A DNA stretch of 64,000 nucleotides from Sphingomonadales bacterium (GTDB lineage Bacteria; Pseudomonadota; Alphaproteobacteria; Sphingomonadales; Sphingomonadaceae), in the NCBI GenBank assembly GCA_009995225.1, contig JAACPW010000003.1, positions 62,001-126,000 of the forward strand. Reading direction: 5' to 3'. Below, piece by piece: positions 55,532-64,000 of this stretch. Under the pieces are notes generated by a model, which worked only from the letters and a program-made list of their open reading frames with translations, made no database searches and had not been told where the DNA came from. How positions within the stretch are numbered: position 1 is the stretch's first letter; each line of letters opens with the position of its first letter. Position numbers and translations under genes: made by a program.

Positions 55532-56211
55532 CCGACATTCTCACCATCGATATCTATTCCGATGTCATGTGCCCGTGGTGCCTGATCGGATACGGGCAAT
55601 TGACCAAGGCGCTGCGCGAACTGGAGAACGAGATTACCGCCGAAATCCGGTGGCGACCGTTCGAGCTGAACCCCGATATGCCCTCCGAGGGTGAGGAGCA
55701 GGAAGCGCATCTGCAACGCAAATACCGTCGTTCCGCCGAGGAAGGGGCCGGGCTTCGCAATCAGATGAAGACCATCGCGGAAGGCGCCGGCGTGTCGCTG
55801 TCCTATGAAGGGGAGGGCGAGGCGCCGCCTGCGATGATGTGGAATACCCGCGATTGCCACAAGCTGCTCGCCTTCGCGCTCGAACAGGCGGGGCCGGGCG
55901 CGCAAACCGCGCTGAAGCTGGCCCTGTTCCGCGCCCATTTCAACCAGCGCGCCAACCTTTCGGATCACACGGTTCTGCTGGATATTGCTGCCGAAACGGG
56001 TCTCCACCGTGAGGCGGCGAGGGCTGCGCTCACCGACCCCGATCTGGAAGCCCGCGTGCTGGCTGAAGAGGCGCAGGCGTGGGACATGAACATTTCCGGC
56101 GTTCCTGCGATGATCGTGAACGGCAAGTTCCTGATCCCCGGCGCACAGGCGCCCGAAGTCTATGTCAATGCGCTGCGACGGGTGGCGGAAAAGAGCCAGG
56201 CGAAAGGTTAG
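55528..56211 (+). CDS. DsbA-family oxidoreductase, FrnE type
   Basis: A 227-residue cytoplasmic-type protein (no signal) with the thioredoxin-fold motif CPWC at 15-18 (DVMCPWCLIG), the WRPFELNPDMP segment and a GVPAMIVNGKFLIPGAQ cis-Pro loop. FrnE members act in stress-related thiol chemistry or as 2-hydroxychromene isomerase-like enzymes; the substrate is unknown. The GTG start is coupled to the nudC stop. It ends the serine hydrolase-nudC-frnE unit. Confidence 0.92.
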   Translation: MTDILTIDIYSDVMCPWCLIGYGQLTKALRELENEITAEIRWRPFELNPDMPSEGEEQEAHLQRKYRRSAEEGAGLRNQMKTIAEGAGVSLSYEGEGEAPPAMMWNTRDCHKLLAFALEQAGPGAQTALKLALFRAHFNQRANLSDHTVLLDIAAETGLHREAARAALTDPDLEARVLAEEAQAWDMNISGVPAMIVNGKFLIPGAQAPEVYVNALRRVAEKSQAKG

Positions 56212-56237
56212 GGCAGGTCTGCGGCAGGCGGAAAAGG

Positions 56238-56630
56238 CTAGACCAGTCCCAGCCGCTCCAGCTTCATCGCCAGCTTGCCTGGCAGTGCGTCGCCAATGTC
56301 CTCGCCCTCGGCAAGATCCTTGGGCGCCTTGTCCTCGGTCAGATAGCGCCATCCCTGGTGGGCGCGTTTGGCCTGCTGGTGGACGCGGACCAGCCTGGGT
56401 TCGAGGCAGATGTCCCAGCGCCCGTCATCGGTCTTCACGAAGCCGGTGATCTGCGACCGCGCGACGATGGCGTGGTTGATGATCCAGAACAGCGACCCGC
56501 CCACGCATTCCTCATGCCGTGTCGGGCGGTTGCGGGTTGTGAGGCGGATCTCCCCGCGCCCCTCATACCATCCGGCGAGATGGTCATAGCTTTTCGCCCC
56601 GAAGGCGATCTTGGTCAGGTTGAGCGGCAT
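56238..56630 (-). CDS. DUF1489 family protein
   Basis: A 130-residue protein of the alphaproteobacterial DUF1489 family. It shows the start PLNLTKIAFGAKSYDHLAGW and the segments RNRPTR(H)EECVGGSLFWIINHAIVARSQITG and RWDICLEPRLVRV. I chose the ATG at 56630 (MPLNL) as family-like; one at 56648 adds six residues. It is cytoplasmic with no known function. Convergent with the frnE-type gene and followed on its strand by mgtE upstream. Confidence 0.85.
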   Translation of the reverse strand: MPLNLTKIAFGAKSYDHLAGWYEGRGEIRLTTRNRPTRHEECVGGSLFWIINHAIVARSQITGFVKTDDGRWDICLEPRLVRVHQQAKRAHQGWRYLTEDKAPKDLAEGEDIGDALPGKLAMKLERLGLV

Positions 56631-56701
56631 GGCGCCAATGTGGGCCATTCTGCGCCGCGATCAAGCGATGCGGCACTTGCCATCCACAATCCACCGTGAC
56701 C

Positions 56702-58159
56702 TCAGCCGGTCAGCCCCATGGCTACGGCCAATCCCAGGAAGGCGAAGAAGCCCATCGAATCGGTGATCATCGTCACAAATACGCTGCTGGCGACCGCCGG
56801 GTCCTGATCCAGCCGCTCAAAGATCACCGGAACAGCCACCCCTGCAAGCCCGGCGATGGCAATGTTGATCACCATTGCGAGCGCGATCACCACACCCATC
56901 ATCGGGGTGAACAGCAACCCGGTTGCCAACCCGATCAGCACCGCGATGGTGCCCCCGTTCATCAGCGCGACCCGAAATTCGCGCCACAAGATGCGCTTGG
57001 TGTTGGAACGGGTGAGCTGATTGGTCGCAATCGCGCGCACCGCCACCGCCATCGTCTGCGTGCCCGCATTGCCGCCGATACTGGCGACGATTGGCATCAG
57101 AACGGCCAGGGCCACCAATTGTTCGATGGCCGCGCCGAAAAACGCGATGATCGAGGAGGCAACCACGGCCGTGCCCAGATTGGCGATCAGCCAGCGCACA
57201 CGGCTGGAATAGGCCTCGCGCAGCGGCTCGTTGATGTCCCCGTCGCCCGCGCCCGACATCAGCAGAGCATCTTCGCCCGCCTCTTCGGAGATGATGTGGA
57301 CCACATCATCCACCGTCATCTGGCCGACCAGCCGCCCGCTATCGTCCACCACGGCTGCGGAAATCAGCGCGTATTTCTGGAACATCAGCGCCGCTTCTTC
57401 CTGATCCATCGTCACCGGGATCAGCGTCTGATCGCGCTTCATCAGGTCGGTGAGCCGCACGCTGCGCGGCGTGGTCAGGATCCAGTTCAGCGCGCAGGTG
57501 CCCACCGGATGATGGCGTTCGTCGATCACGAAGACTTCGAAGAAATCATGATCGATATCGCCGTTTTCGCGCAGGTAATCGATCAGATCGCCCACGCTCA
57601 TGTGTTCGGGCACGGCCACGAAATGCCGGCTCATCAAGCGGCCAGCGGTTTCTTCGGGGTAGGCGAGCGCGCTGGACACCGCAGCGCGGGTTTCCGGTTC
57701 CAGCTCGGCCATGACAGCCGCCTGATCGGCCGCGTCCAGATCTTCGATCAGCTGCACCGCATCATCGGTGTCGAGCTGTTCGGCGATGATCGCGACCGCG
57801 TGCGCGGACAGCGTGTCCATCAGGTCTTCGCGAACGTAATCGTTGAGTTCCGCGATGACATCGCTGGTCATCAGGTCGCTGATGGCCGAAGCCAGCTGCG
57901 CGCGTTCGGATGGTTGCAGCAGCTCGATCAGGTCGGCGATATCGGCGGCGTGGAGCGGTTCGACGAGAGTGTACACCGCGCCCTTGTCCCGCGCGGCCAG
58001 TGCATCGTGGACGGCGCTGACAAAGGAAGGCTTCAGCCGGTTTTCCTGGTCATGACGTTCATCGTCGACCCGGTCGTCCGGGCGCACTTCCGCGTCACCG
58101 GATTCGGGGCCGTGCTCAGCGGTCAGCAGGTCATCATCAAGGCGGCGATCATCGGCCAT
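56702..58159 (-). CDS. mgtE: Magnesium transporter MgtE
   Basis: A 485-residue Mg2+ channel. The acidic N-terminal domain (to about 150) acts as a Mg2+ sensor with helical MgtE_N repeats (AADIADLIELLQPSERAQL). Paired CBS domains (about 165-285) are followed by five membrane segments from about 315. The pore signature region includes GGNAGTQTMAVAVRAIA. When Mg2+ is high the cytosolic domains close the channel. The ATG at 58159 is chosen because it starts at the first acidic segment; longer forms are possible. Confidence 0.93.
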   Translation of the reverse strand: MADDRRLDDDLLTAEHGPESGDAEVRPDDRVDDERHDQENRLKPSFVSAVHDALAARDKGAVYTLVEPLHAADIADLIELLQPSERAQLASAISDLMTSDVIAELNDYVREDLMDTLSAHAVAIIAEQLDTDDAVQLIEDLDAADQAAVMAELEPETRAAVSSALAYPEETAGRLMSRHFVAVPEHMSVGDLIDYLRENGDIDHDFFEVFVIDERHHPVGTCALNWILTTPRSVRLTDLMKRDQTLIPVTMDQEEAALMFQKYALISAAVVDDSGRLVGQMTVDDVVHIISEEAGEDALLMSGAGDGDINEPLREAYSSRVRWLIANLGTAVVASSIIAFFGAAIEQLVALAVLMPIVASIGGNAGTQTMAVAVRAIATNQLTRSNTKRILWREFRVALMNGGTIAVLIGLATGLLFTPMMGVVIALAMVINIAIAGLAGVAVPVIFERLDQDPAVASSVFVTMITDSMGFFAFLGLAVAMGLTG

Positions 58160-58203
58160 GAACAGGCGTTTACGGAGGGGCCGATGAAAAGCAAGCGGGG
58201 AGG

Positions 58204-58231
58204 GTGACACGACGCCCGCACGCGCTATAGA
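58204..58231 (+). promoter_or_regulatory. Candidate promoter of the cyclophilin gene
   Basis: GTGACA (58204-58209) and TATAGA (58226-58231) are spaced by 16 bases, 31 bases before the ATG. CTATAG-type -10 boxes are common in Sphingomonadales. Confidence 0.4.
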
Positions 58232-58261
58232 AGCGCGCAAATTGTTTCAGGAGATACGCAC

Positions 58262-58723
58262 ATGGCCGATACCCTCACCTTCACTCTCGACACCGGCGAT
58301 GGCGAAGCCCGCGACGTTGTGATCAAGCTGCGCCCCGATCTGGCCCCCGGCCATGTTGCGCGCATTGCCGAACTGGCCAGCGAAGGCTTTTATGACGGCG
58401 TGATCTTCCACCGCGTGATCAACGGCTTCATGGCACAGGGCGGCGACCCGACCGGCACCGGCATGGGCGGCAGCGACAAGCCTGACCTCGCGGCTGAATT
58501 CAACGCCGAGCCCCACGTCGAAGGCGTGTGTTCGATGGCCCGTTCGCAGAACCCGAACAGCGCCAATTCGCAGTTCTTCATCTGCCTTGACGATGCCCGC
58601 TTCCTCGATAAGCAGTACACCGTGTGGGGTCAGGTGACGAGCGGTATGGAACACGTCCATGCGCTTCCGAAGGGTGAGCCGCCGCGTGCACCCGGCAAGA
58701 TCGTTAAGGCGACGGTGGCCTAA
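58262..58723 (+). CDS. ppiB: Peptidyl-prolyl cis-trans isomerase, cyclophilin type
   Basis: A 153-residue cytoplasmic cyclophilin that speeds proline isomerisation in folding. Active-site residues lie in FHRVINGFMAQGGDPTGTG, then SMARSQNPNSANSQFFICL, then the closing VWGQVTSGMEHV. No signal peptide. CAGGAG is about eight bases before the ATG. It is followed by a lipase-like lipoprotein gene after 28 bases. Confidence 0.95.
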   Translation: MADTLTFTLDTGDGEARDVVIKLRPDLAPGHVARIAELASEGFYDGVIFHRVINGFMAQGGDPTGTGMGGSDKPDLAAEFNAEPHVEGVCSMARSQNPNSANSQFFICLDDARFLDKQYTVWGQVTSGMEHVHALPKGEPPRAPGKIVKATVA

Positions 58724-58751
58724 GACCAGAACGGACAATGGGGGGGTGGTG

Positions 58752-59684
58752 ATGAAGTCCTTCGCGGCGGCCCTGGGCGCTGTGCTGCTTTCGGGCTGCG
58801 CCACCCTTCCCGACATTTCGCAATCGCGCTCTCCCTGCCAGCTTGAGCCCGGCGGGTGGTGCGGCTTCGTGCGTGAGGCTGCGGTGGATGCCTTCCCCTA
58901 TGCGCTGGCCTCCACCAATGCCTACACCGGCGGCGACGATCTGTTCGAAAAGCCGGGCCGCGTCTTGCAGCGGGTCGCGCACATTCCGATTGCACCGGAA
59001 GATGCCGGCAAGGGCTTCAGCTACGAAATCTTCAACCAGTTCGAAAGCGGCAGCGGGAGCAATGCCAACCGCAAGCCGGTGGCGCGGATCATCGCTTTTC
59101 GCGGAACCGATCTCAAAGGCCTGAGCGACGTTTTCTATGGCACGCTGCGCAGCGATCAGATCGAGCTGGCGCTGCGGTATTTCGAGGCTGAAAAATCACG
59201 GCTGGGGACGGAGGTTCCGTGGGTGGTGACAGGGCATTCGCTGGGCGGCGCGCTGGCGACCGAGGTGTCGGTGGCGCACCCGGAAGTGCGGGCCTATCTG
59301 TTCAACACATCGCCCTTCTACCGCAGCGAAATCCGCGAAAATGCGCTGCAACGCACGGTGTTCAATGAACGCGGTGAGGTGTTGCGCCGCTTTGCCCGCT
59401 ATGACGAGCCGCCGGCGGCCAATGTGTTCACGCTCAACTGCGAACCGCGCAAGAATGCGCTTGCCAAGCACGCGGTGCGCCCGCTGGCCGATTGCCTGAC
59501 GTGGATTGCCGCCTATGCCAGTGCCGACGCGCATGAAGTGGTGAAGGCCAACGCCATACCCAAGCCTTTCGTGGAATGCGGGCCGGATGATCGCACCCAC
59601 CCCGGCCCGTCGGCGGCCAAGGGCGAGCCGTGCCTGCATAACGGCCTGCGCAAGAGCAAAAAGGACAAGCGCGGCGGCGATTGA
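58752..59684 (+). CDS. Lipase (class 3)-like lipoprotein
   Basis: A 310-residue protein with signal peptide and lipobox (VLLSGC, Cys16). The hydrolase core has [11 protein letters not shown] and the nucleophile Ser163 in [10 protein letters not shown], as in class 3 lipases; a candidate Asp and His follow. Cysteines late in the protein (LNCEPRK, ADCLTW, VECGPDD, EPCLHN) may pair. The substrate is unknown. The ATG at 58752 is chosen over longer frames, as it begins the signal peptide. Confidence 0.85.
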   Translation: MKSFAAALGAVLLSGCATLPDISQSRSPCQLEPGGWCGFVREAAVDAFPYALASTNAYTGGDDLFEKPGRVLQRVAHIPIAPEDAGKGFSYEIFNQFESGSGSNANRKPVARIIAFRGTDLKGLSDVFYGTLRSDQIELALRYFEAEKSRLGTEVPWVVTGHSLGGALATEVSVAHPEVRAYLFNTSPFYRSEIRENALQRTVFNERGEVLRRFARYDEPPAANVFTLNCEPRKNALAKHAVRPLADCLTWIAAYASADAHEVVKANAIPKPFVECGPDDRTHPGPSAAKGEPCLHNGLRKSKKDKRGGD

Positions 59685-59719
59685 ACGCGGTCGCCATCGG
59701 CGCTAAGGGCGCAGGCTCT

Positions 59720-61072
59720 ATGGAACCTGTTGCGCCTCCCAAAACCTACCGGGTCAAAAGCTTTGGCTGCCAGATGAACGTCTATGATGGCGAACGCATG
59801 GCCGAATTGCTGGGCACACGCGGCATAACTCCTGCGCTTGAGGGTGAGGAGGCCGATCTGGTTATCCTCAATACCTGCCACATCCGCGAGAAGGCCGCCG
59901 AGAAGGTCTATTCGGATATCGGCCGCATGGTGAAGGCGGGGGCGCAGGCGGGAAAGACGCCGCTGATCGCTGTGGCGGGATGTGTCGCACAGGCCGAGGG
60001 CGAGGAGATCATGCGACGGGCGCCTGCTGTCAGCATCGTGGTCGGCCCGCAGGCCTATCACCGTTTGCCCGAAATGCTCGACAAGGCCGTGGGCGGCGAG
60101 CGCGCGACGGATACCGACATGCCCGCCATTGCCAAGTTCGATGCGCTCCCGGCCCGGCGCAAACGTGGGCCGGCCGCGTTCCTGACGGTGCAGGAAGGCT
60201 GCGACAAGTTCTGCACCTATTGCGTGGTGCCCTATACCCGCGGCGCGGAAATCTCGCGGCCCTTTGCCCATCTGATCGCCGAGGCACAGATGCTGGTCGA
60301 AGCGGGCGCGAAGGAGATCACGCTGCTGGGCCAGAATGTGAATGCCTGGGCGGGTGAGGATGACAAGGGCAGGGCGGCAGGGCTGGCAGGCCTGATCCAC
60401 GCGCTGGCCCGGATCGATGGCCTCGTGCGGATCCGCTACACCACCAGCCACCCCAACGACATGGACGAGGCGCTGATTGCGGCCCACGGCGAGGTCGACA
60501 AGCTGATGCCCTATCTGCACCTGCCCGTGCAAAGCGGCAGTGACCGGGTGCTGAAGGCGATGAACCGCCAGCATACGGTGGAAGGCTATCTGCGGCTGCT
60601 GGAGAAGTTCCGGGCCGTGCGCCCCGATATTGCGCTGTCGGGCGATTTCATCGTCGGCTTTCCGGGCGAGACCGAGGCGGAGTTTGAAGACACGCTGCGG
60701 ATTGTCGACGCGGTCCGCTATGCCCACGCGTTCAGTTTCAAATATTCCCCGCGGCCCGGAACGCCGGCGGCGACCCTGGACGGTCAGATTGCACCCGAAG
60801 TGATGCACGAAAGGCTCCACCGCTTGCAGGAGCGGCTTGGGCATCATCAATTCGCCTTCAATCAGGCGAGCGTGGGGCGGACGTGTCAGGTGATGATCGA
60901 GCGGACCGGGCGCGAACCGGGCCAGTGGCTTGGCAAATCGCCGTGGTTGCAATCGGTATGGTTTTCAGGCGACCACGCGATCGGCGATCTGGTCGATGTT
61001 CAGTTGATCGAGGCCGGGCCGAACTCGCTGCAAGGCGAACCCGTGCGGATACCTGCCGAGCTCGCCCGATAG
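59720..61072 (+). CDS. miaB: tRNA-2-methylthio-N6-dimethylallyladenosine synthase
   Basis: A 450-residue radical SAM methylthiotransferase that modifies A37 of tRNAs. The N-terminal UPF0004 domain has Cys17 (FGCQMNVYD), Cys in [10 protein letters not shown] and Cys in AGCVAQ for the auxiliary cluster. The radical SAM CxxxCxxC is in [15 protein letters not shown]. The end is a TRAM domain that binds tRNA. The ATG at 59720 is family-like; a TTG at 59681 overlapping the previous stop would add 13 residues. Confidence 0.95.
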   Translation: MEPVAPPKTYRVKSFGCQMNVYDGERMAELLGTRGITPALEGEEADLVILNTCHIREKAAEKVYSDIGRMVKAGAQAGKTPLIAVAGCVAQAEGEEIMRRAPAVSIVVGPQAYHRLPEMLDKAVGGERATDTDMPAIAKFDALPARRKRGPAAFLTVQEGCDKFCTYCVVPYTRGAEISRPFAHLIAEAQMLVEAGAKEITLLGQNVNAWAGEDDKGRAAGLAGLIHALARIDGLVRIRYTTSHPNDMDEALIAAHGEVDKLMPYLHLPVQSGSDRVLKAMNRQHTVEGYLRLLEKFRAVRPDIALSGDFIVGFPGETEAEFEDTLRIVDAVRYAHAFSFKYSPRPGTPAATLDGQIAPEVMHERLHRLQERLGHHQFAFNQASVGRTCQVMIERTGREPGQWLGKSPWLQSVWFSGDHAIGDLVDVQLIEAGPNSLQGEPVRIPAELAR

Positions 61073-61081
61073 CACGTAACC

Positions 61082-61112
61082 GTGCCGCGACCTTCGCGGT
61101 TGCTTCCGGCAC
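61082..61112 (+). terminator. Hairpin after miaB, possible terminator
   Basis: GTGCCG (61082-61087) pairs with CGGCAC (61107-61112), with inner pairs CGACC/GGTTG near a TTCGC loop. No T-run follows, so it may be only an RNA structure. The rest of the 226-base miaB-phoH gap shows no gene. Confidence 0.35.
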
Positions 61113-61298
61113 TTGGGTGGCCAATGCCGTGCACGGCGCAGTGTCAGGGGCTGCCGCGCTCATCCGAAGATCATAACGCGTCCTTTTGATGACTATCCAC
61201 CACCATCTCGCCGCAGCCTGCTTGCTTTGCACAAGCCCCGCCTTACCTTTCCGACTCAGGGCCGTGGGATTGTTCCGCGGCCGCAGCCAAAGGAACCT

Positions 61299-62339
61299 AT
61301 GGGCCGCAGACCCTCCCGAGCCGGACACCCGGCGCTTTCGCCCGATCCGCGCGGCATTCCCGAACCGCGTCGTGCCCGCGTTGATCTGACTTTCGAGAAC
61401 CAATCGCTGCTGGGGCCGCTGTTCGGGCAGTTTGATGCCAATCTGGTTCAGGTCGAAAACAGGCTCGGCGTCTACATTCACGCCCGTGGGCATCAGGTGG
61501 TGATCGAAGGGCCGGAAGACGATGTCGCGCGTGCGCGCGAAACGCTCAAGACGATGTATGACAGGCTGGCCCGCGGCGAGGCTCTGGATTCAGGCGCCAT
61601 CGAATCGATGATCGCGATGTCGGCTGAACCGACGCTCGAAGGTATCATTTCGGGCGAAATGGACGGCCCGCCGATCATGATCCGGACGCGCAAGAAGACC
61701 ATCGTGCCGCGCTCTGCGACACAGATCGAATATATGCGCAGCCTGACCAAGGACGACATCATCTTCGCACTTGGCCCCGCGGGCACGGGCAAGACTTACA
61801 TCGCGGTGGCGCAGGCCGTCAGCCAGCTCATAACCGGCTCTGTCCAGCGCCTGATCCTGTCGCGCCCGGCGGTGGAGGCAGGTGAGAAACTTGGCTTCCT
61901 GCCTGGTGACATGAAGGAGAAGGTCGATCCCTACCTGCGGCCACTTTACGATGCCCTCAATGACTGCATGCCGCCCGAACAGGTGGAGCGGCGGCTGGCC
62001 AATGGCGAGATCGAAATCGCGCCAATCGCCTTCATGCGCGGGCGCACGCTGGCAGACAGTTTCATCATCCTTGATGAAGCGCAGAACACCACCAAGGAAC
62101 AGATGAAGATGTTCCTCACCCGCTTTGGCCAGAACAGCCGGATGGTGGTGTGCGGCGATCCGCGGCAGGTCGACATTCCGGGCGGGCCGCGCATGAGCGG
62201 GTTGAACGATGCGGTCGAAAAGCTGGAGGGTGTCGCTGGCTTCGGCACGATCCGCTTCACCGCCGCCGATGTGGTGCGCCACCCGATCGTGGGCCGCATC
62301 GTGGAGGCTTATGAGGGCGGTGGCGAAGACGCCTCTTGA
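61299..62339 (+). CDS. phoH: PhoH-like phosphate starvation-induced ATPase
   Basis: A 346-residue P-loop protein. The N-terminus has a KH-like region, then IVPRSATQIEYMRSL. Walker A is GPAGTGKT near 159-166 and Walker B FIILDEAQNTT. The R-finger region is CGDPRQVDIPGG. The family is implicated in RNA metabolism with YbeY, usually encoded next door; ybeY is not next here. AAAGGAA just before the ATG supports the start at 61299; the frame is open upstream. Confidence 0.92.
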   Translation: MGRRPSRAGHPALSPDPRGIPEPRRARVDLTFENQSLLGPLFGQFDANLVQVENRLGVYIHARGHQVVIEGPEDDVARARETLKTMYDRLARGEALDSGAIESMIAMSAEPTLEGIISGEMDGPPIMIRTRKKTIVPRSATQIEYMRSLTKDDIIFALGPAGTGKTYIAVAQAVSQLITGSVQRLILSRPAVEAGEKLGFLPGDMKEKVDPYLRPLYDALNDCMPPEQVERRLANGEIEIAPIAFMRGRTLADSFIILDEAQNTTKEQMKMFLTRFGQNSRMVVCGDPRQVDIPGGPRMSGLNDAVEKLEGVAGFGTIRFTAADVVRHPIVGRIVEAYEGGGEDAS

Positions 62340-62352
62340 TCGATGAGCGATG

Positions 62353-62396
62353 CAGTCCGCCCGACGAAACCGTGTTGTGCGGAACCGGGCGGACTG
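62353..62396. terminator. Inverted repeat after phoH, probable terminator
   Basis: Perfect 11-base arms CAGTCCGCCCG (62353-62363) and CGGGCGGACTG (62386-62396) around a 22-base loop, 14 bases after the phoH stop. A weak T-run (TTTTT) occurs about 20 bases later, so rho-independent stopping may be incomplete. The rest of the 185-base gap shows no gene. Confidence 0.55.
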
Positions 62397-62524
62397 TTAG
62401 CAACATGATGATTTTTATACCGAGCTTGGCGCGGTAACGGTTCGGAGCGGAACGCCCCGACCAAATGACGCCGGGCCGGGAAAGGGGGCGCAACCGTGAT
62501 TCTACAACAGGGCAGCGACAGGTC

Positions 62525-63988
62525 ATGACGGTTTCCGGCAATAGAGGCCGGTCAGCAACGCGCCGGGGCGGTGCATCGCTTTCATTTGCCGCGCTGGCAC
62601 TGGCACTGGCAGGTTGCGCGATTCCGCGTGACGCGCCTCCGCCGATGGCCAGCGTCCAAGCCATTCCGGAGCGCTGGGTGCTGGCCGAACCGGCGGGCGC
62701 GGATATTCCGATTGATCGCTATTGGCTGCTGCTGGATGATCCGCTGGTCGCGGATTTCGTGGCGGATGCGCAGGGCGGCAATCTCGATCTGGCGCAGGCC
62801 GTAACCCGGCTGCGCGCAGCACGCGCGGGCCTGCGCCAAGCCCGCGCCGCCCGCCTGCCGCAAATCAGCGGCAGTGGCGGGGCTGGCCGGGATGTCGGCG
62901 ATTTTGCCAGCGACGATGTGCTTTTGTCGATCGGCGGCGATGTGGCGTGGGAAGTGGACGTGTTTGGCCGGCTGGGTGCTTCGGTCGATGCGGCGCGCGC
63001 CGATCTTCAGGCAGCAGGCTATTCCGTGGGCGATCTGGAACGGCTGATCGTGGCGCAGGTGGCCAGTCAGGTTGTGTCCGCCCGATCACTGGCGGAGCAG
63101 CTTGCGATTGCGCGCGAGACGCTCGCCAATCAGGACGACAATCTCCAGATTGCCCGCTGGCGCAACCAGGCCGGGCTGGTCGCCAGCCTCGATGTGGAAC
63201 AGGCCCGCACCCAGCGTGCGCAGACGGCCGCTACGATTCCGCTGCTGCAGGGCGATCTGGTCGCCGTTTCCAATGCCATTTCGACCCTGATCGGCGAGCC
63301 GCCTGGCCGCGTCTATCGCGCGCTGACCGAAACACCGCGCGATGTGCCCGCGCCCCCCACTCAGATCGCGCTGTCCGTGCCGGCCGATATGCTGCGCCGC
63401 CGTCCCGATGTCAGCGCGTCCGAAGCCCGGCTGGCCGCCGATCTCGACCGTGTCGGCGTCGCCCGCGCGCAGCTTTATCCGCTGGTGCGCCTGAGCGGTA
63501 CGGTCGGCACCAGCGCAACCAATGTCGGCAACCTGTTCGATATCGTCACCGGCAATGTGTTCGCGGGCCTGACCCAACTGATTTTCGATGGAGGCCGCGT
63601 GCGCGGGCAGATCGAGGGGGCGCAGGCCATCGCGGATGGATCGCTGGCGGCGTGGCGGCAGAGCATCCTCATCGCGCTGGAGGAGGTCGAAAGCTCGGCG
63701 GTTGATCTGGAAACCAGTGGTGAGCGGGTGGTCGCGCTCAATGAAGCCAGCGACGGCGCGCAGAACGCGGCGCTGTTGGCGCGCAGCCAGTATCAGGCCG
63801 GTCTGATCGACTTTCAGACGTTGCTGGTGATCGAAAGCCAGTTGCTGAGCACACGCACTGCCGAAGTAAACGCCGAAGCCGCGCGGGCGCTTGCCTTTAT
63901 CAGCCTGGCACGCGCGCTGGGCGGCGGATGGTCTGTGCCTGAAGGCGCCGGCATCGAAGACATTGCGGCGAGGGGGCCGAGCGAGTGA
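62525..63988 (+). CDS. Outer-membrane efflux lipoprotein (NodT/OprM type)
   Basis: A 487-residue TolC-like channel of an RND pump. It has a signal peptide with lipobox (ALALAGC, Cys31), the motif IPERW and later DVDAARADLQAAG-like and LTQLIFDGGRVRGQIEGAQA segments, and the RRPDVSASEARLAADLDRVGVARAQLYP signature, split here as in the family. The two halves form the coiled-coil alpha barrel. The ATG at 62525 matches the signal peptide. Its stop overlaps the GTG of the next gene. Confidence 0.93.
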   Translation: MTVSGNRGRSATRRGGASLSFAALALALAGCAIPRDAPPPMASVQAIPERWVLAEPAGADIPIDRYWLLLDDPLVADFVADAQGGNLDLAQAVTRLRAARAGLRQARAARLPQISGSGGAGRDVGDFASDDVLLSIGGDVAWEVDVFGRLGASVDAARADLQAAGYSVGDLERLIVAQVASQVVSARSLAEQLAIARETLANQDDNLQIARWRNQAGLVASLDVEQARTQRAQTAATIPLLQGDLVAVSNAISTLIGEPPGRVYRALTETPRDVPAPPTQIALSVPADMLRRRPDVSASEARLAADLDRVGVARAQLYPLVRLSGTVGTSATNVGNLFDIVTGNVFAGLTQLIFDGGRVRGQIEGAQAIADGSLAAWRQSILIALEEVESSAVDLETSGERVVALNEASDGAQNAALLARSQYQAGLIDFQTLLVIESQLLSTRTAEVNAEAARALAFISLARALGGGWSVPEGAGIEDIAARGPSE

Positions 63989-64000
63989 GCGAATTGAACA
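63985..64000 (+). CDS. Start of the next gene, probably an RND efflux component (truncated by window edge)
   Basis: A GTG at 63985 overlaps the preceding TGA (GTGA), giving five visible codons, GTG AGC GAA TTG AAC. The coupling and the upstream outer-membrane channel make a periplasmic adaptor or pump protein likely. Nothing more can be seen. Confidence 0.45.

Overview
The window looks like a stretch of chromosome from a high-GC alphaproteobacterium of the order Sphingomonadales, most likely the Erythrobacteraceae (Erythrobacter, Porphyrobacter or Altererythrobacter type). This rests on alphaproteobacterial small families (DUF2794, DUF1489, a DUF1153/SciP-like protein), on an F1 ATP synthase operon (atpH-A-G-D-C) with no F0 genes beside it, on the rpmF-plsX-fabH-ihfA-merR run, and on the mutY / DUF721-dsbA-smc arrangement. 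Coding density is very high. No gap between genes exceeds about 240 bases. I saw no rRNA, tRNA, insertion sequence, prophage or CRISPR array. Alternative starts (GTG, TTG) and 1- to 8-base gene overlaps are frequent.

Layout. 1-6.9 kb: the end of holC, a lipoprotein and ndk; then, on the minus strand, purM, a purN fused to a YjbR-like domain, and a sulfotransferase; divergent from these, a DUF2066-like exported protein and the replication regulator hdaA. 6.9-12.6 kb: serine acetyltransferase, DUF2794, an SDR dehydrogenase, phosphoglycolate phosphatase, glmU with a coupled mini-HNH protein, a SOUL protein, and a SciP-like regulator with CtrA-like boxes upstream. 12.8-21.5 kb: an S9 peptidase, the F1 ATP synthase operon and a membrane-anchored trypsin-like protease. 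21.6-30.3 kb: a perfect 16-bp parS-type palindrome touching the start of an Ada-type DNA repair gene, small secreted proteins, GST, an FeS (6-4) photolyase, priA, and DUF4197/DUF2490 proteins.

30.3-46.2 kb: transaldolase-type aldolase, cobT, an unrecognised protein, nitroreductase, cysS; a 2-hydroxyacid dehydrogenase, a TPP enzyme of acetolactate synthase type and an aldehyde dehydrogenase separated by palindromic repeats; an S24 (LexA/CI-like) repressor divergent from a two-gene unit; an MBL hydrolase, a MAPEG protein, and the L32/fatty acid initiation/IHF run. 46.2-64 kb: smc, two DsbA-like proteins, DUF721, mutY; a small membrane protein; a serine hydrolase-nudC-frnE operon; DUF1489, mgtE, a cyclophilin, a lipase-like lipoprotein, miaB, phoH, and the outer-membrane component of an RND efflux system at the edge.

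Much of the window serves chromosome maintenance: HdaA, a SciP-like regulator, parS, SMC, PriA, IHF-alpha, Ada, PhrB and MutY. I did not find a clear multi-gene defence island or biosynthetic cluster. The best leads are the parS site at the ada start, the PurN-YjbR fusion, the SciP-like gene with two CtrA-like boxes, the S24 repressor module, and the unrecognised gene after cobT.
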